Numbered from the stretch's first letter, positions 45,587 through 57,053 are shown. The stretch: DNA of 64,000 nt from Amoebidium appalachense (GCA_963693365.1 CAVNZM010000002.1:8680001-8744000), one strand, 5' to 3'. Notes: generated by a model not told the origin, from the letters alone. Numbers and translations: made by a program.

Positions 45587-47124
45587 TGAGCGCGCGCGTG
45601 CGCGGGCATATGTGCGGGCGGCGGGCGTGCCTGTGTATATAGCCGGGGGCTTTTGTGTTTATTTTGCGCGGCGCCGGGGGGAGAGGGCAGGGGGGGGGGG
45701 GGGGGGGTATGTATCAGGGGGTTAGAGTTATGGAAGTAGAGACACTAAAAGGCAAAACACAAAACGTGACAAAAAAAAAAACCCAGAAACAAGCCAAAAA
45801 AAAAAAAGGGGGGGGAGGGGGCGAGAAGGGAGGGGGGAAGGATACACTTGAACAGAGCCCATCATTTATGTTTTTTTGTTTGTTTTTTTTGTGGAGAGGA
45901 GGGGCGGCGGAGGGGGGAGGGGAAGGGCCGGCAGCCAGGGCAGGTAGAATGATGGGGTGGGGGGGGATTTGGGGCGAGTAGTCGGGTAGGTCGAGGAAGG
46001 TGCAAGGTTGTGTGTTTTGCACTTGCACTCGGGACGGAGGGAGGGGGGAAGGGGGTGGGGGGAGGGGGGTGGAGATGGGTGGATTTGGAATTAGGGGGAA
46101 GTGGGTGCATGCTCTGTGTGAAAGGAAGCATGAGAATGCGGGTGAACAGTTTGAAGTAGGAATGGGTGATTAGGAGGGCGACGCTGTTTGAGTGTTTGTG
46201 TGCACTGAAGAAAAAGGTGATGGTGGGAAGGAGGCGGGGGAGGGGGGGGGGGGGGAGGGGAGGGGGGGGGGAGCGGGAGGGGGGAAAGGGGAGAGGGGGG
46301 GGAGTGAAGGTATATGTGTGTGCAGGTGGTGGGGTGGGGGATGGGAGGGTGTTTGAGAACAGCGGGTAAGCAGGTGAATGCCTGTGGACGTGTGCATATT
46401 TGATACTCCCGTGGGAATCGGGGGAAGGGAATGTTTTTGAGGGAAAAACGAAGGCAGAGGGGTGCCCTTGGATATATCCAAGTTAACCCATAGGAGACGG
46501 ATGTGCTAGTCGATGCGTGTGTGTGCTGCCGTGTGGTTCCGGGGGGGGGGGGGGGGGGGGGAGGAGGGGGGGGGAGGGTTGTATTTCCTTGAAACGGGGG
46601 CAGGATTTACGACCCAGGGGCAGGGGGGAGGGGAGGGGGGGAGGGGGGGGGGAGCAGACGAAAGCGGCAGGCGATAAGTACCGGGAGGCGGGAGAATGGT
46701 TGGGTGGGGGTGTGTGTGTGGGGGGGGGGGGGTGTCACAGAGGAACCGAGTGTGGAAGGAGCGAGGGAAGGGAGAAGGAAGAGAGCTGTGGGGTCGAGGG
46801 AGAGGGCGGTTGGGGGAAGGAAGGTGGAAAGAGGGCACTGATGGACGAGAGGCAGAGCGTAACAAAACGAGGGTGCCCGTGTTTGCCAAGCCCCAAGTAC
46901 CTGTCACGAACGCACAGGCACCCACATACAAGAGCATATCACACCTCCAAATAAGAGATTGCAGCCCAGCGCACACGCTACAAGACCCGGGCCTACATAT
47001 GCATGTAAGCACGAACACAGGGTCACACACAAGCACCCGCACAGACGAGCGCATGCACGCCCACACACACAAGTACGTACATGCATGCATGCCAGCACGC
47101 CCACACACACATACACGCACACAC

Positions 47125-47191
<67 letters not shown>

Positions 47192-47405
47192 CCCACACTC
47201 ACAACCACATCCGCTCTCACACGCACACACACACACCCACACGCACACACACATGCCCACGCGAGCATGCCTATATCCCCAAAGCAGAGACAATCCAGGA
47301 ACCATACTTTTTGCTGTAGAGGTTTTCAATCTTATCCAGGTCGGCCGCAAGCTCCGGATGCGCCAATCTTTGCGCCGTGAGAAAGTTCTGTACGTCGATG
47401 GCCAT
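37769..47405 (-). CDS. PSMD13: 26S proteasome regulatory subunit Rpn9/PSMD13
   Basis: Exons read on the minus strand: 47405-47308, 44000-43831, 43022-42909, 42110-41995, 40957-40802, 40385-40260, 39223-39080, 38578-38502, 37913-37769. They total 1,146 nt, 381 residues, against 376 in human PSMD13. All joins hold phase. Matching blocks: [83 protein letters not shown]. Rpn9 is a lid subunit of the 19S particle: N-terminal helical repeats followed by a C-terminal PCI domain (about residues 200-345) that pack against other lid subunits. The PCI winged helix is in the last four exons. Introns are loaded with poly-G/C, CA/GT and SINE-like copies. The gene is divergent from the DUF455 gene, with 791 bp between start codons. 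Identification is secure; expression is not shown. Confidence 0.95.
38745..38851 (-). repeat. SINE-like element copy (tail/core part)
   Basis: Resembles the family described at 44,203-44,413. It shares the CGGACAACACAATGCAG-like middle and the core ending in AAGCAGACCCCATCCT. No tRNA-like head. A weaker copy may start at 38,932, directly after a poly-G tract. Confidence 0.6.
40373..40545 (-). repeat. Duplicated acceptor end of PSMD13 exon 6
   Basis: The real exon edge (GGGTGCGCAATCTGCAGCCC on plus, containing the CAG acceptor) is followed by two partial copies of the same edge at about 40,447-40,505 and 40,520-40,545, each with GGGTGTGCAATCTGCA or GGGTGCGCAATCTGCA. The attached intron segment (CAATCAGTGTCAGCCAAT, TTTAGAAGTAG) is copied too. 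Confidence 0.85.
40668..40852 (-). repeat. Duplicated donor end of PSMD13 exon 5
   Basis: Plus-strand 40,668-40,727 repeats the exon 5/donor border at 40,792-40,852 (GTAGAGGCCAGGGCTCAGGA against GTAGAGGTCGGGGCTGAGGA), with a poly-C tract between them. The outer copy cannot be a full exon. Confidence 0.85.
42351..42487 (-). repeat. SINE-like element copy
   Basis: Starts right after a poly-G tract with TTTGAATGCGGAACACAG and ends in GCAGAGCCCATCCTCAG. About 95% like the copy at 25,036-25,172. Lies in PSMD13 intron 3. Confidence 0.8.
44203..44413 (-). repeat. tRNA-derived SINE-like element, head present
   Basis: Read on minus: begins ACGGGTGACCTACTCATG, candidate box A TATCTGAGTTGG (one mismatch to TRGCNNAGYNGG), box-B-like AGGTCGAAACTC at 44,338-44,349, core CCTGAGGATGGGCTCTGC, tail ...GACGCATTCAAAA then poly-C. 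Element body of about 210 bp. Lies in PSMD13 intron 1, beside related fragments at 44,503-44,945. Confidence 0.75.
44503..44945 (-). repeat. Cluster of related SINE-like fragments
   Basis: Three fragments in the same orientation. 44,503-44,597 resembles the tail/body. 44,613-44,835 has the core CTGATGATGGGCTCTG plus a head whose box B (GATTCGAAACC, plus 44,778-44,788) matches the tRNA consensus at 10 of 11 positions. 44,862-44,945 is a second head with GGGTCGAACCTCGGGTACCG. The heads differ from each other, suggesting two subfamilies. Confidence 0.7.
45280..45870 (-). repeat. Further SINE-like fragments in PSMD13 intron 1
   Basis: After poly-G tracts, GATGTATGCATCAGAGTAAA (45,281) and GTATGTATCAGGGGGTTAGA (45,707) match the start of the 44,613 fragment. 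At 45,845-45,866 ACACTTGAACAGAGCCCATC matches its core. The region also holds (GT)n at 45,524-45,584. A similar start, GATGCATGCATCAGAGCGGG, occurs after poly-G at 23,554 in the kinase gene. Confidence 0.55.
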
Positions 47406-48196
47406 TTTGAAAGTTTTGTGCTTCTACGCAGACAGTGTGTAATGCCTTTTTAAAAAGAGGTGAACAGTGAAGGCCTTTATGGAATAATCACAACAGATTT
47501 TAAGGAACCAAAACTGTCAAACACTCAGATTCTTTTCCTGGATGCTTGCAAATCTAAAAGCCTTCACAGTAACTACATTGAAGTTATGAAAAACGTACGT
47601 TATTTGCCTGCCAACAAAAATAAATGCGACAAGAGAGAGTTGAGCATAAGGTAGCCCCGCCTGTTCGTTCTTATATTACACGACAAAAAACTCTTTCTCC
47701 TTATGATTAGCTCCCCGGCTCGCTCAGTCAGGCTTTCTTGCACAAAAAAAAAAAAACAATGCCCGGAGAACCGAACGGCAGCCCGGGGAATTCATCGATG
47801 ACGTAAACAAAAGGAGCCTCGAGAGGGCCACAAGAGAGTAACCTTCAGGTCTAAATATAGTAACTGCAATTAGTGTGCAAGGCCCGAAATAGGTCTTTGC
47901 TTCTGCTGGGCCAAGAATGAACCATTTATAGCTGTTTGAAAAGAGCACCTATTGGTGTTCCTATTCAAGCTTACGTAATCTTCCGCACCACTGCCAGTTG
48001 CGCAGCCTGAGGCCTGAAAAAATAAAAACATACACGTGATTTTTGAAATGGTTTTGGTGGCAATGTTTTTTCAACGTATATGTGGCCTTCTATACCTGTT
48101 TGGGATTCTTTTAAGTATTGACCTTTTTTATTTCTTTCACTTTACCTTTTACTCCTCTTCACACTTTTAACACCCTTATCATCTCGCCTCAAAATA
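47406..48196. promoter_or_regulatory. Divergent promoter region, PSMD13 / DUF455 gene
   Basis: Only 791 bp separate the two start codons, so both promoters lie here. Unlike most of the window it is free of long microsatellites, apart from a short poly-A at 47,743-47,755. Pyrimidine-rich sequence (TTTCTTTCACTTTACC) lies about 60 bp before the DUF455 start. A 64-codon plus-strand frame at 47,460-47,654 has no recognisable features. No TATA box or known binding site could be assigned with confidence. Confidence 0.5.
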
Positions 48197-48648
48197 ATGG
48201 CGGAAGTCACGGATCCTGGTAGCCTGAATCTCACCGGCCAAGAGACTCTAACAGAGCTAGCCGTACGGATACTCGAAACGGGTGATGCAGAAGAAAAGGT
48301 TCGCCTAACAGACTATGTGTGTAAGGCGTGGAAAGAGGGGAAGATTGAGGAGGTCGGGAACACACTGCCTCCTGATACTCCTGCACCACCAAAGGGTAAC
48401 CCCCCACACCCCCCGCCCAAAAAAAAAAAAAAAGGCTTGAAAAAACTGTATATGCACGCTCTTGCTCATGCGGTCAGATTCACACTGCAGGCATGCCCAC
48501 ACTGCATGCACCAGTAAATGTACACGTGCACTTTCACGCACACCCGCGCTCACACACATAAAAAGGACCCCCCCCCCGCCACCCCCCCCCCCCCCCACAC
48601 ACACACACCTTGTGTGCGTGCACACACATGCACACACAAACACTCACA

Positions 48649-48700
<52 letters not shown>

Positions 48701-48932
48701 TACACAGAAACACACACACACACAACTGCACATCAACGCTCCTATGCAAAGGACCCCCCCCCCCACACACACACACGCACACACACGTTTGCACAATTAG
48801 CACGCAAGCACACCAGCATCTCCTCACCTTGCTCTTGTACCATCACTATCTTGTATTTTGGATGTGCCACATCAATTTTCATTGTCTTCTGCCCCGTCTT
48901 TTTAATGGTTGCTTCCCCCCCCCCCCCCCCCC

Positions 48933-48967
<35 letters not shown>

Positions 48968-50469
48968 CTCCCCTCTACCCGTGCCCCTTTCGTTTGTTTC
49001 CTTTTCCTTATTATCCCCTTCCTCCCTTTCATTCTCTGTTTTTACTTTTTCTCATTTATTTTTTTGGTGGGTGAGGAGGAGAGGGGGGGAAGGGGGGGGA
49101 GGGTGGGTGGGGGAGGGGAAGTGGAGGAGGACATTTAAGAAGTTGGGATAATGGAATAAGGGATTTCTCTCTCACTGGCTCTCTGTGGTTCTCCTTCTCT
49201 TCTCTCTCTCCCCTCCCCTCATATCTGCTCGCTCCCCCCCCCCCCCCCCCACCACCACACACACACACACATCCTCCCCTCTCTCTCTCTCTCTCTCTCT
49301 CTCTGTGCGTGTCTTGGTTGGGTGGATGTGTGGGTGGGTGAATTTACTTGTATCTGAGTGCTCGTGTGTGGGTGTGGGTGTGTGCGCCTATGTATGTGGT
49401 TATGTTGTTATTGATATATAGAGTTGGGGGGGAGCGGGGGGGGGGAATGCAGACGCAAACATTAGGTTTAACAAGATATGAAGAGAGAAGGAATGGCCAA
49501 GTGCCTGGAAGGGTATCATTCCATTCTTTCGTCCATGAATGTCCAATAAACCAACCTCCGTATCTACCATTTAGCCCCGACCGAGGTTCATCCGATCGAG
49601 GATTTCAGATGGCCCTGGCGTGGCGTTCGAAATTCTCGAACATATCAAGCGATCGAGGATTTGACGTCATTTGTTAACAAAAACGTCAGAATGACGTCAT
49701 GCCCTCGATCGCTTGATTGATTCGAGAATTTCAAGTGCCGCGACTGGGCCACCTTAAATCCTCGATCGGATCGTCCTCGATCTTGTCTAGCTCAGGAAAC
49801 ATATATTGGAAAAAGGGGGGGCACACGGTCAGTGCATATGCAAAAATGCATGTGCTCTAGTTGCCTAAAATCGTTATCTAACCCACCCTACCCCCCTACC
49901 CCCCCTCACCCTCCCCCCGGTCCCCCCTCCCCCGCCCCCCTGCCCCGCCATCCCCCCTTCATCCCTCCCCCCCTCTCCCCCCTCTCCCCCGCCAAACCTT
50001 TCCCGCCTCTCTCTCTCCCTCCCCGTCCCCCTCCCTCCCCACCCTCCCCTTTTCTCCGCTGTAATCCCGCAGGTGTGACTCTAGTAGCGCCGTGGGAAGT
50101 TCCCAAACGCGGCAAAGCATCAGCAGGGGTCGCCATGCTCCACGCACTTGCACACATTGAATTTATGGCAATAAACCTAGCTTGGGACATACTTGCGCGG
50201 TTCGCTGTCGGTTACGATTTACCGCGGGAATATTTGGATGAGTGGGTGAGGGTAGCGGAGGAGGAGGCAAAACATCACAGATTGCTTGCTGGTAGGCTGG
50301 TGGAGGTGGGGTCGTTTTATGGCGCACTGCCCGCGCATGAGGGTTTGTGGGAGTCAGCGTCGCAGACTGCAAAGGACCCCATCGCAAGGTGAGGCGGTTG
50401 TCTTTATTTTACCTTTTTTTTTTCTTTTTCTTTTTCCTTTTTTTTTTTTTGGGGGGGGGGGGGGGGGGG

Positions 50470-50511
<42 letters not shown>

Positions 50512-50512
50512 G

Positions 50513-50545
<33 letters not shown>

Positions 50546-50995
50546 TGGGAGGGGAGTGGGGGAAGGGGGGGGGGGGGGGGGTTGCGCTGGGGCTGGATTA
50601 TGTGGGTAGATTAGTCATGGAGTGGTGAAAAAAAACTGTTGAAAAAAAACTGTTGAAATGTGTGGATCAACTGCTTGGGTGAGAGGGGATGGGGTATGTA
50701 TGTGTGTACGTGTGTGCCTGTGCCTGTGTGTCTGGGGGGAGGTGAGGGAGAGAGGGGAAGGGGGGGCAGCATAATTTGAAATTGACACGCACTGTTTTTT
50801 ATTGGACTGCATTCGTAAGGGGAGAAGAGGGAAGGGAAGCACTATGTGTGGAGAGAAGTGAGGAAGAAGCGAAGATCTTGTAGGAACCGGAGGGTTTGTG
50901 TGGGAGGAGATAATGAAGAGGACAAGGTGTGGAAAAGGTATGTTTAGATGAAATAATGGGCACAAGGGAAGGGTGGTTTTTTTTTCCCAAAAAAT

Positions 50996-51062
<67 letters not shown>

Positions 51063-51149
51063 GCGTGTGCGTGTGCCTGTGTGTGTGCGTGTGTGTGTGT
51101 GTGTGTAGGTGGCGGCGACGGCAGCGGCGGTGGTGTGTGTGTGTGTGTA

Positions 51150-51180
<31 letters not shown>

Positions 51181-52840
51181 GAAGACGGGGTGGAATTATT
51201 CCGAAAGTTTTTTCTTTCTCTGCTCTCTCCCTCTTTTTCTTTCTCCCTCTGTAACAATGCCTCTCCGCCCTTTTGTCTTGCTTTGCTCTCATACTGCCAA
51301 CACCCATAACTGTGGTTTACACAGGCAAACACAAAAAGCAACCAGTGCCTTTCTGTTCTTTGATTCTGTTCACACTAATTAACTCGCACATCCCTCACCC
51401 TCCCTCCTCCCCTTCTTCCTCTTTCCGGATCCCCCGCCCCCAACCCTACCCATAGACCGCCTGTTGCATGCTTTGCATGACTTCTTTGGTCTAATTTTTT
51501 TGTAAACAATACTAGTATGGTGCCGGTCCACGTAGATTGACCCCTCTAGATCCAGGAGGCTGTGATCGCGCTACGGACATGATACTTGGAGCTTTGGATA
51601 GCTCTCGGCACGGGGATGACGGGGATATAAGCTTTTCCTGTTTTCAATATTAGGGAGTGATGACGTCATCAGCGTCCAATTGGTTTCAAAATGACGTCAT
51701 TATTGCATCGCTGTTGCCAAAAATAGTATCACGTGGTCGGCAAATGCCATATATGGTAGTTCCGCGAAAATTGGAAAACTTTACTTTTTCAGACCTTGCT
51801 GTTGCACAATGTGAAGTGTGTCAATAGACATGTGTATGAGAAGAAAATTGACGTGGAAAAGGCAGTTTTTGGTCTTTTATTGAGCCCTATCCTCAAAGCC
51901 TGTGTACGGCACCATTCAATTCCTGGGACGCAGGTTCGATACTCGTTGTGACAGTTTTTTTTTTTTTTTTTTTTTTTTTTTCAAAATCATTTTTTTTTCA
52001 ACTCCAAAAATACCACTCGACAGCTCTCGCCGAGATATGTCGATTGCACTAAGAAATGTCTCAAATTTATACGTGGGTATTCGAGAAACAAGAGGTTCAA
52101 AAAGTGATGACGTCATCACCGTCCAATTGGTCCGAAAATTTCTTAGAGAAAAACTTTTTTTTGCTTTTGAGAAATCCCGAGACGTCTCAACATAGCTTTG
52201 TAGGTCTCTTCAAGGCGCATCGAAAAACGTACATAAAACCCCAGCGCCGCTTGATAGGAGGGAGTTATCAGGCCGGCAATTTTTCTAAGATCTATCGGAT
52301 CTGATGGGTCAATCTACGATGACCGCGACCATAAATTGCCACCTCTTGATCTAACGGCTGGATCTTTTTTTTTTTTTTTTTTTTTTTTTTTGCCACGCCA
52401 CTGTAAATTGCTGAATTAATGTTTGACCACATTTTGACAGGCTGGCCATCGTGCACATGGTGCACGAGGCAAGGGGGCTGGACGTACATCCGCAGACAGT
52501 CAAGAAATTCATGTCTTCGGGGGATAAAAAATCAGTGGATATGCTTGAAAACACTGTATTTCCGGATGAAATTACGCATGTCGCAGCTGGGATTCGATGG
52601 TTTCGGTTTCTGGCGGAAAAGCGCGGGATCGAGGACCCGATTGCGCACTTTCACGCGATTGTGAGGGAGAATTTCAGGGGAAACTTGAAACCCCCCTTCA
52701 ATGTGGATGCCAGGCACAAGGCGGGATTTACGGCGGAATGGTATGAGCCGCTGGCGCACGAACAGATGAATGATGGGGCAAAGAGGGTTAAGGAGGGAGA
52801 GAAAGCGGGGCAGGAACATACTCTAGATGATGCGCATTAA
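48197..52840 (+). CDS. DUF455 ferritin-like protein, probable di-metal site
   Basis: Exons 48197-48395, 50073-50388 and 52441-52840 total 915 nt, 304 residues, with phases kept at both joins (PPK|GVTLVAPWE and DPIAR|LAIVHM). The two core exons match the DUF455 ferritin-like family in my judgement: AHIEFMAINLAWD, EEEAKHHRLLAGRL, VHEARGLDVHPQT, PDEITHVAAGIRWF. Glu96, Glu131-x2-His134, Glu181 and Glu215-x2-His218 reproduce the E...ExxH / E...ExxH pattern of di-iron four-helix proteins, so metal binding is likely. The family's reaction is not established. No targeting signal is evident; the N-terminal 66 residues are acidic and outside the conserved core. Intron 1 carries CA/poly-C and an 80-bp-arm hairpin; intron 2 carries GT/poly-G and poly-T tracts. 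Confidence 0.85.
48654..48700. repeat. (CA)n microsatellite in DUF455 intron 1
   Basis: CA repeats within a longer CA-rich stretch (48,590-48,790), followed by poly-C at 48,915-48,966. Confidence 0.9.
49592..49769. repeat. Long imperfect inverted repeat (hairpin), 80-bp arms
   Basis: Left arm 49,592-49,671 and right arm 49,690-49,769 are reverse complements at roughly 80-85% of positions, both beginning or ending with CCGATCGAGGATTT and both containing GAAATTCTCGAA and CAAGCGATCGAGG. The 18-bp loop is TGTTAACAAAAACGTCAG. Each arm's inner end is TGACGTCATT. Could be a foldback/MITE-type element or a hairpin RNA source inside intron 1 of the DUF455 gene. Confidence 0.9.
51003..51060. repeat. 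(GT)n then poly-G in DUF455 intron 2
   Basis: GT repeats, then GTGC variants, then poly-G at 51,150-51,179. An earlier GT tract lies at 50,472-50,545. Confidence 0.9.
51880..51980 (+). repeat. Possible tRNA-like sequence with poly-T tail
   Basis: GCAGGTTCGATACTCG contains a box B match (GGTTCGATACT, 10 of 11) and is followed after eight bases by a T tract of over 20, a pol III terminator-like end. Just upstream, TGAGCCCTATCCTCAA resembles the core of the SINE-like family. No convincing box A or cloverleaf was found, so this is a candidate only. Confidence 0.35.
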
Positions 52841-53450
52841 TTAGCATCTGATAATTAACTAATTGCCTTGCTTGTTTGTTTTTGTTTTCGATTTTTTCTT
52901 TTTTTCTTTCTTTTTTTTTGGGAGGGGGGGGGGGGGGGTTTGCAACGCTGGGGATGTATGGGGGGACGGTTAAGTAGTTTTTTTTTCAATGTTTGTGTGA
53001 TTGTCTCTCTCTCTGTATGTCGTGTTGGTGTCTTGGGACGTGCAAATGCATGTAGGTCTTTTTAGTACATCTGTGTGTGTTACTGTGAACGTGTGTGTGC
53101 ACGTGCGTGCACGGCTGTTTTATGCGCGTGCATGCACACACTTTAATGTATACGCAAGTGCGCATATGCATTTCTGTGTGTATGTGTGTTATGTGCTGTG
53201 CTTGGCTTTGTGTTTATGTTTGTGTTTGTGGTGTGAGTGTATGTGATGCATACATTACGGTTCGTGTACGTATGTTTTGGAATGTATGCCCAATCTTTAG
53301 TAAATGTAAGAACGTGGTATTGAGAGTTTCATTCAGAATTCGCATATATTAATATATCTTGTTGGAAAGAACAGCAATTAAAGACATGCGCTATATTTGG
53401 GGTCCTAACCTGGTCTCAACAGAAAAAAGCTGCCCTTTCCTACGGCTTCC

Positions 53451-53481
<31 letters not shown>

Positions 53482-53724
53482 AAAAGAAAAAAAAGAAAAA
53501 AAAGAAGGAAAAAAAAAACACCCGCCCACCCACCCACATACACACACACACACACACACGCGCGCGCGCGCACACACACGCACACGCACACACAAACACA
53601 CACACACACACACACACACGGGGAACACACCTCAGCCCTTCTGCACTCGCACGCACACGTACTCTTGCCTCGACATACATAACACAGTCACTCACTCGCT
53701 CCCTCACACTTCACTTACATACAG

Positions 53725-53770
<46 letters not shown>

Positions 53771-53919
53771 CACACACACACACACACCAAAAAAAAATCC
53801 TTCCAGATCCATACAAACCGATGTGCCCTGATGTACATGCACACACATGCTACAAACACTCACGAGCTCACCACCTGCTCACCTGCATATTTGCATACGC
53901 AACACACACACACACGTGT

Positions 53920-53960
<41 letters not shown>

Positions 53961-54042
53961 GTGACACGCACACATACACACATGTACACACATACACATA
54001 CACATACACACCGGTCAATGAAAGTGCAAAGCCCCCCCCCCC

Positions 54043-54073
<31 letters not shown>

Positions 54074-54681
54074 ACACCCCCTCCCCTCCTCGAGTCCAGA
54101 CACACACACACACACACATGACGAATCATGACACACATATTTTAACAAACACATAGCGTACACATGACACACATAACACACACACACACATTTACACACA
54201 CTCTCTCTCTATCTATATCTTTCTAAACACACACACACACACACACACGCACACACACGGTGACACACACGTACTCCCACTATGGGCGTGCGCGTGTGCA
54301 CTGCAGGCACGCATACACACACACACACCAGGAAGTTGCGAGCTATGTAGCCATTGTACTAAATTTAGTGGGCATTGATGTTTTCTAAGAAGGGGATATT
54401 ATAATAACACTCAAGTTGAACACATCCCCGTGTTTTCAAATTGGCTTTGCAGGGCCATGGCTTCTTTTTGACCAAGCTTGCAGTGCCGGTGGTATCGGAT
54501 GCGAACGGCGAACATAGTCTGACCTGGTATGACGTCACTAATGTCTCAATCTGGCCTGAGTATGGGCTGTAGGTTACATACATCAACAGTAATCTGAAAT
54601 GAAGTCTACGTTATTCAGACTTCGTATGAAGTTCGTTCACGTGCACTCGCATGCTACCACCTACTGAGGCGGTGTCTCCTT

Positions 54682-54716
<35 letters not shown>

Positions 54717-54788
54717 TTAAAAGGGACCGCCTGAGTAGATGTTAAAACGTCGCACGTGCGGCAACACGTCAGTACGTGTTAGACTCGC
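52841..54788. other. Spacer, microsatellite-rich, no recognised gene
   Basis: Contains T-rich DNA (52,880-52,920), poly-C tracts (53,450-53,470; 53,725-53,768; 54,032-54,059), many short CA runs (53,540-54,320) and a T tract of over 30 bases (54,681-54,713) about 75 bp before the MYND gene. 54,330-54,680 is ordinary sequence with nothing recognised. Confidence 0.6.
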
Positions 54789-56359
54789 ATGCGTGCTTCG
54801 TTTTCTCATGACGGTCAACAAAAACATAGGCTGAACAATGGAGATCTTACTGGGATGTACGCGTTTGCGGCCTCTCTTGACGGCTACGAACGCTTTCCCT
54901 TCCTCCCTCTTCCCGCGCCCACAGGTGCACATGGTTCAGACATCATTTTGGGGCCTGAGTTTACCGAACGCTACAAGCAAGCGATAGAACTTCTGAGAAT
55001 CCACGAGTCCATAAGTGCAACTCTCCCCCCTTCCCAATTGGCGCATCTACTTGCAAATGTACGAGACAAGGTGCTAGTTTTATATGGCCTTGGGGCGTTC
55101 TGCATGAACAACTGGAACTATTGCCAGAGATTCAAGCTGGGGTTCGGCTCAGATGACAGCACGTCGACGTCCGACGGCAAGCTTATTCCGTTTGTCCACA
55201 TCAACCCGAAACACGACAAAAAGGGGGAGAGGAGACTGATGCTGTACTCTGCCGACGTGCTGATCGTTTCCGCCAACCGTTGCTGTACTCTGCCGACGTG
55301 CTGATCGTTTCCGCCAACCGTCAGTTCAAGTGGAAACTGGTCAGCGCAAACAACGAAACTTTCGACGGCCAAAGTGAATTTTCAGTTGCCGGAGTGAACG
55401 GCATGAACATGAGTTTGGGGCAGCTGCTGAACAAAGAGAAATACGATCTGCTACGGGAGGGCTTTGCCCGGGTGCAGGAGACGGGAGAGTGGCGCGCTTT
55501 TCGGACGGTTTATAGGTTCCTGTTTCAAACAGCAAAAGGAAAGCTGACGACCAAACAAGGCCGCCAGGATATGGCAGAGTATGGTGAGGTGTTCATGTTG
55601 TGGTATGGTGACAAGGACGGCAAATTTTGCAACAGGCACGAGTGTCTCGATTTGGTGGAAAGCGATCGTCGGTTGTTTGAAGAATGTTTCATGGTGTGGG
55701 CAGAGGTGGTCACTCTGCTGGGAGATGAAGAGAGAGCGGAACGGATGTGGAAAACGGGAATCAAGCTCACGCCAGACGGGCACAATAAAGCCATGCGCAT
55801 GTTTAACCTGGCGGCACAACAGAAAAGAACCGGAAAACACGTTGAGGCGGAGAAATATTACACCCTGGCGCTGGACTACGCGCGCCAGCAGGGGCTGGCA
55901 CAGGTGGTGGGTATGTGTTTTGACCGTTTGCTGATTATGTACCGCGACGACATGAAAAACATGCCGATTATGGAGTGTCAGGTCAAAACTACGGAGCTCT
56001 GGGGGGCCCTCTCTCCTGAGGAAAAAGAACACACCAGCTACACTGTACGAATCGCGCCCATTTCCGGTAAACAGGCAGAGAGGGTGGATTTTATATATAA
56101 ACAGAACGGCGGTAAGAAACATGATGCAGCTGAGGGCCAAGCTGGTTTGTCAAAGGAATACCTGAGGAATGTCAAAGAGACACGTAAGACCCTTTCGCTT
56201 GAGACGTGTGCAAACTGCGCAAAGCGTTTTGCATCCGATGTGTTGAAGGTGTGCTCGGGTTGTCAAAGGGTTAAGTATTGTGGGGTTGAGTGTCAGAGGG
56301 CTCACTGGAAAACACACAGGACGGAGTGTAAGTCGAGTGCACAGACTGCGGCTAAGTAG
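54789..56359 (+). CDS. MYND zinc-finger protein, frame broken by a 41-bp duplication
   Basis: Two overlapping frames, 54789-55304 and 55280-56359, belong to one gene. Starting at 55,242 a 41-bp segment (TGCTGTACTCTGCCGACGTG...) is repeated in perfect tandem; 41 is not a multiple of three, so the frame shifts. Without one copy the product would be 509 residues (487 from ATG 54,855, which may be the true start). The last 45 residues form a MYND finger, Cys-x2-Cys-x9-Cys-x2-Cys-x4-Cys-x3-Cys-x7-His-x3-Cys (CANCAKRF, CSGCQRVKYC, CQRAHWKTHRTEC), a zinc-binding protein-interaction module. The middle (about 250-400) looks helical and repeat-like, but I do not recognise it. No SET domain is seen. The decayed copy at 58,170-58,990 has the segment only once. 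Either a real mutation or an assembly error. Confidence 0.75.
55242..55323 (+). repeat. 41-bp perfect tandem duplication inside the MYND gene
   Basis: Two adjacent identical 41-bp copies ending in TTTCCGCCAACCGT; the second is followed by CAGTTCAAGTGG. The inverted paralog has one copy, so the single-copy state is ancestral. Confidence 0.95.
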
Positions 56360-56576
56360 GTTTTGGTGATGATACATAAATGCTGTGTCATGCTGAGGTG
56401 GGGGCCCTTACAGATTGTGAATGATGGTTGAAACAATACGATTGTGAACGTGTTAGAATGCTAGTTTGTGATGCCCTAGTGCTCGGGGAAATGGCACTGT
56501 GTGTGACGGCCATTTACGTGTAAAAACGTAGTCTATAGTAGGTTATCGCGAACATGGACTTTTGGAGAGTACAAGA

Positions 56577-56582
56577 AATAAA
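56577..56582 (+). terminator. Candidate AATAAA polyadenylation signal of the MYND gene
   Basis: AATAAA about 220 bp after the MYND gene stop, just before the (CT)n array. Confidence 0.4.
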
Positions 56583-56634
56583 TAGCGATCAGAAGTGAAA
56601 GAAAATATGACCCGTTTGTGTGCAGAGAATTCCA

Positions 56635-56637
<3 letters not shown>

Positions 56638-56717
<80 letters not shown>
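56638..56717. repeat. (CT)n microsatellite
   Basis: Almost pure CT for about 80 bp; a second CT run lies at 56,903-56,946. Confidence 0.95.
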
Positions 56718-56721
<4 letters not shown>

Positions 56722-56842
56722 TCTGCCCCCTTCGGATGCATCTCTGTGTGGGTGTTTACCTCCCTCTTTCTTCTCTCTCTCCTCGCTATTTCCTCCCCTC
56801 TCTTCGGCCCCTTTGCCCTGTGTCTCTCTTTCTCTCCCCTCC

Positions 56843-56873
<31 letters not shown>

Positions 56874-56899
56874 AAACACCTTCCCGTTCTTTATCTATG

Positions 56900-56980
<81 letters not shown>

Positions 56981-57053
56981 CCTCTAAATGATGCGCCTGG
57001 GCATTTCCTTATTGACTTAGTTGCCTCATTTGTTTCTTTTCTTTTCTTGTCTT

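Noticed and set aside
47460-47654. 64-codon plus-strand frame between PSMD13 and the DUF455 gene
   Set aside because: No domain, no clear start context and no splice partner; length is within chance expectation.
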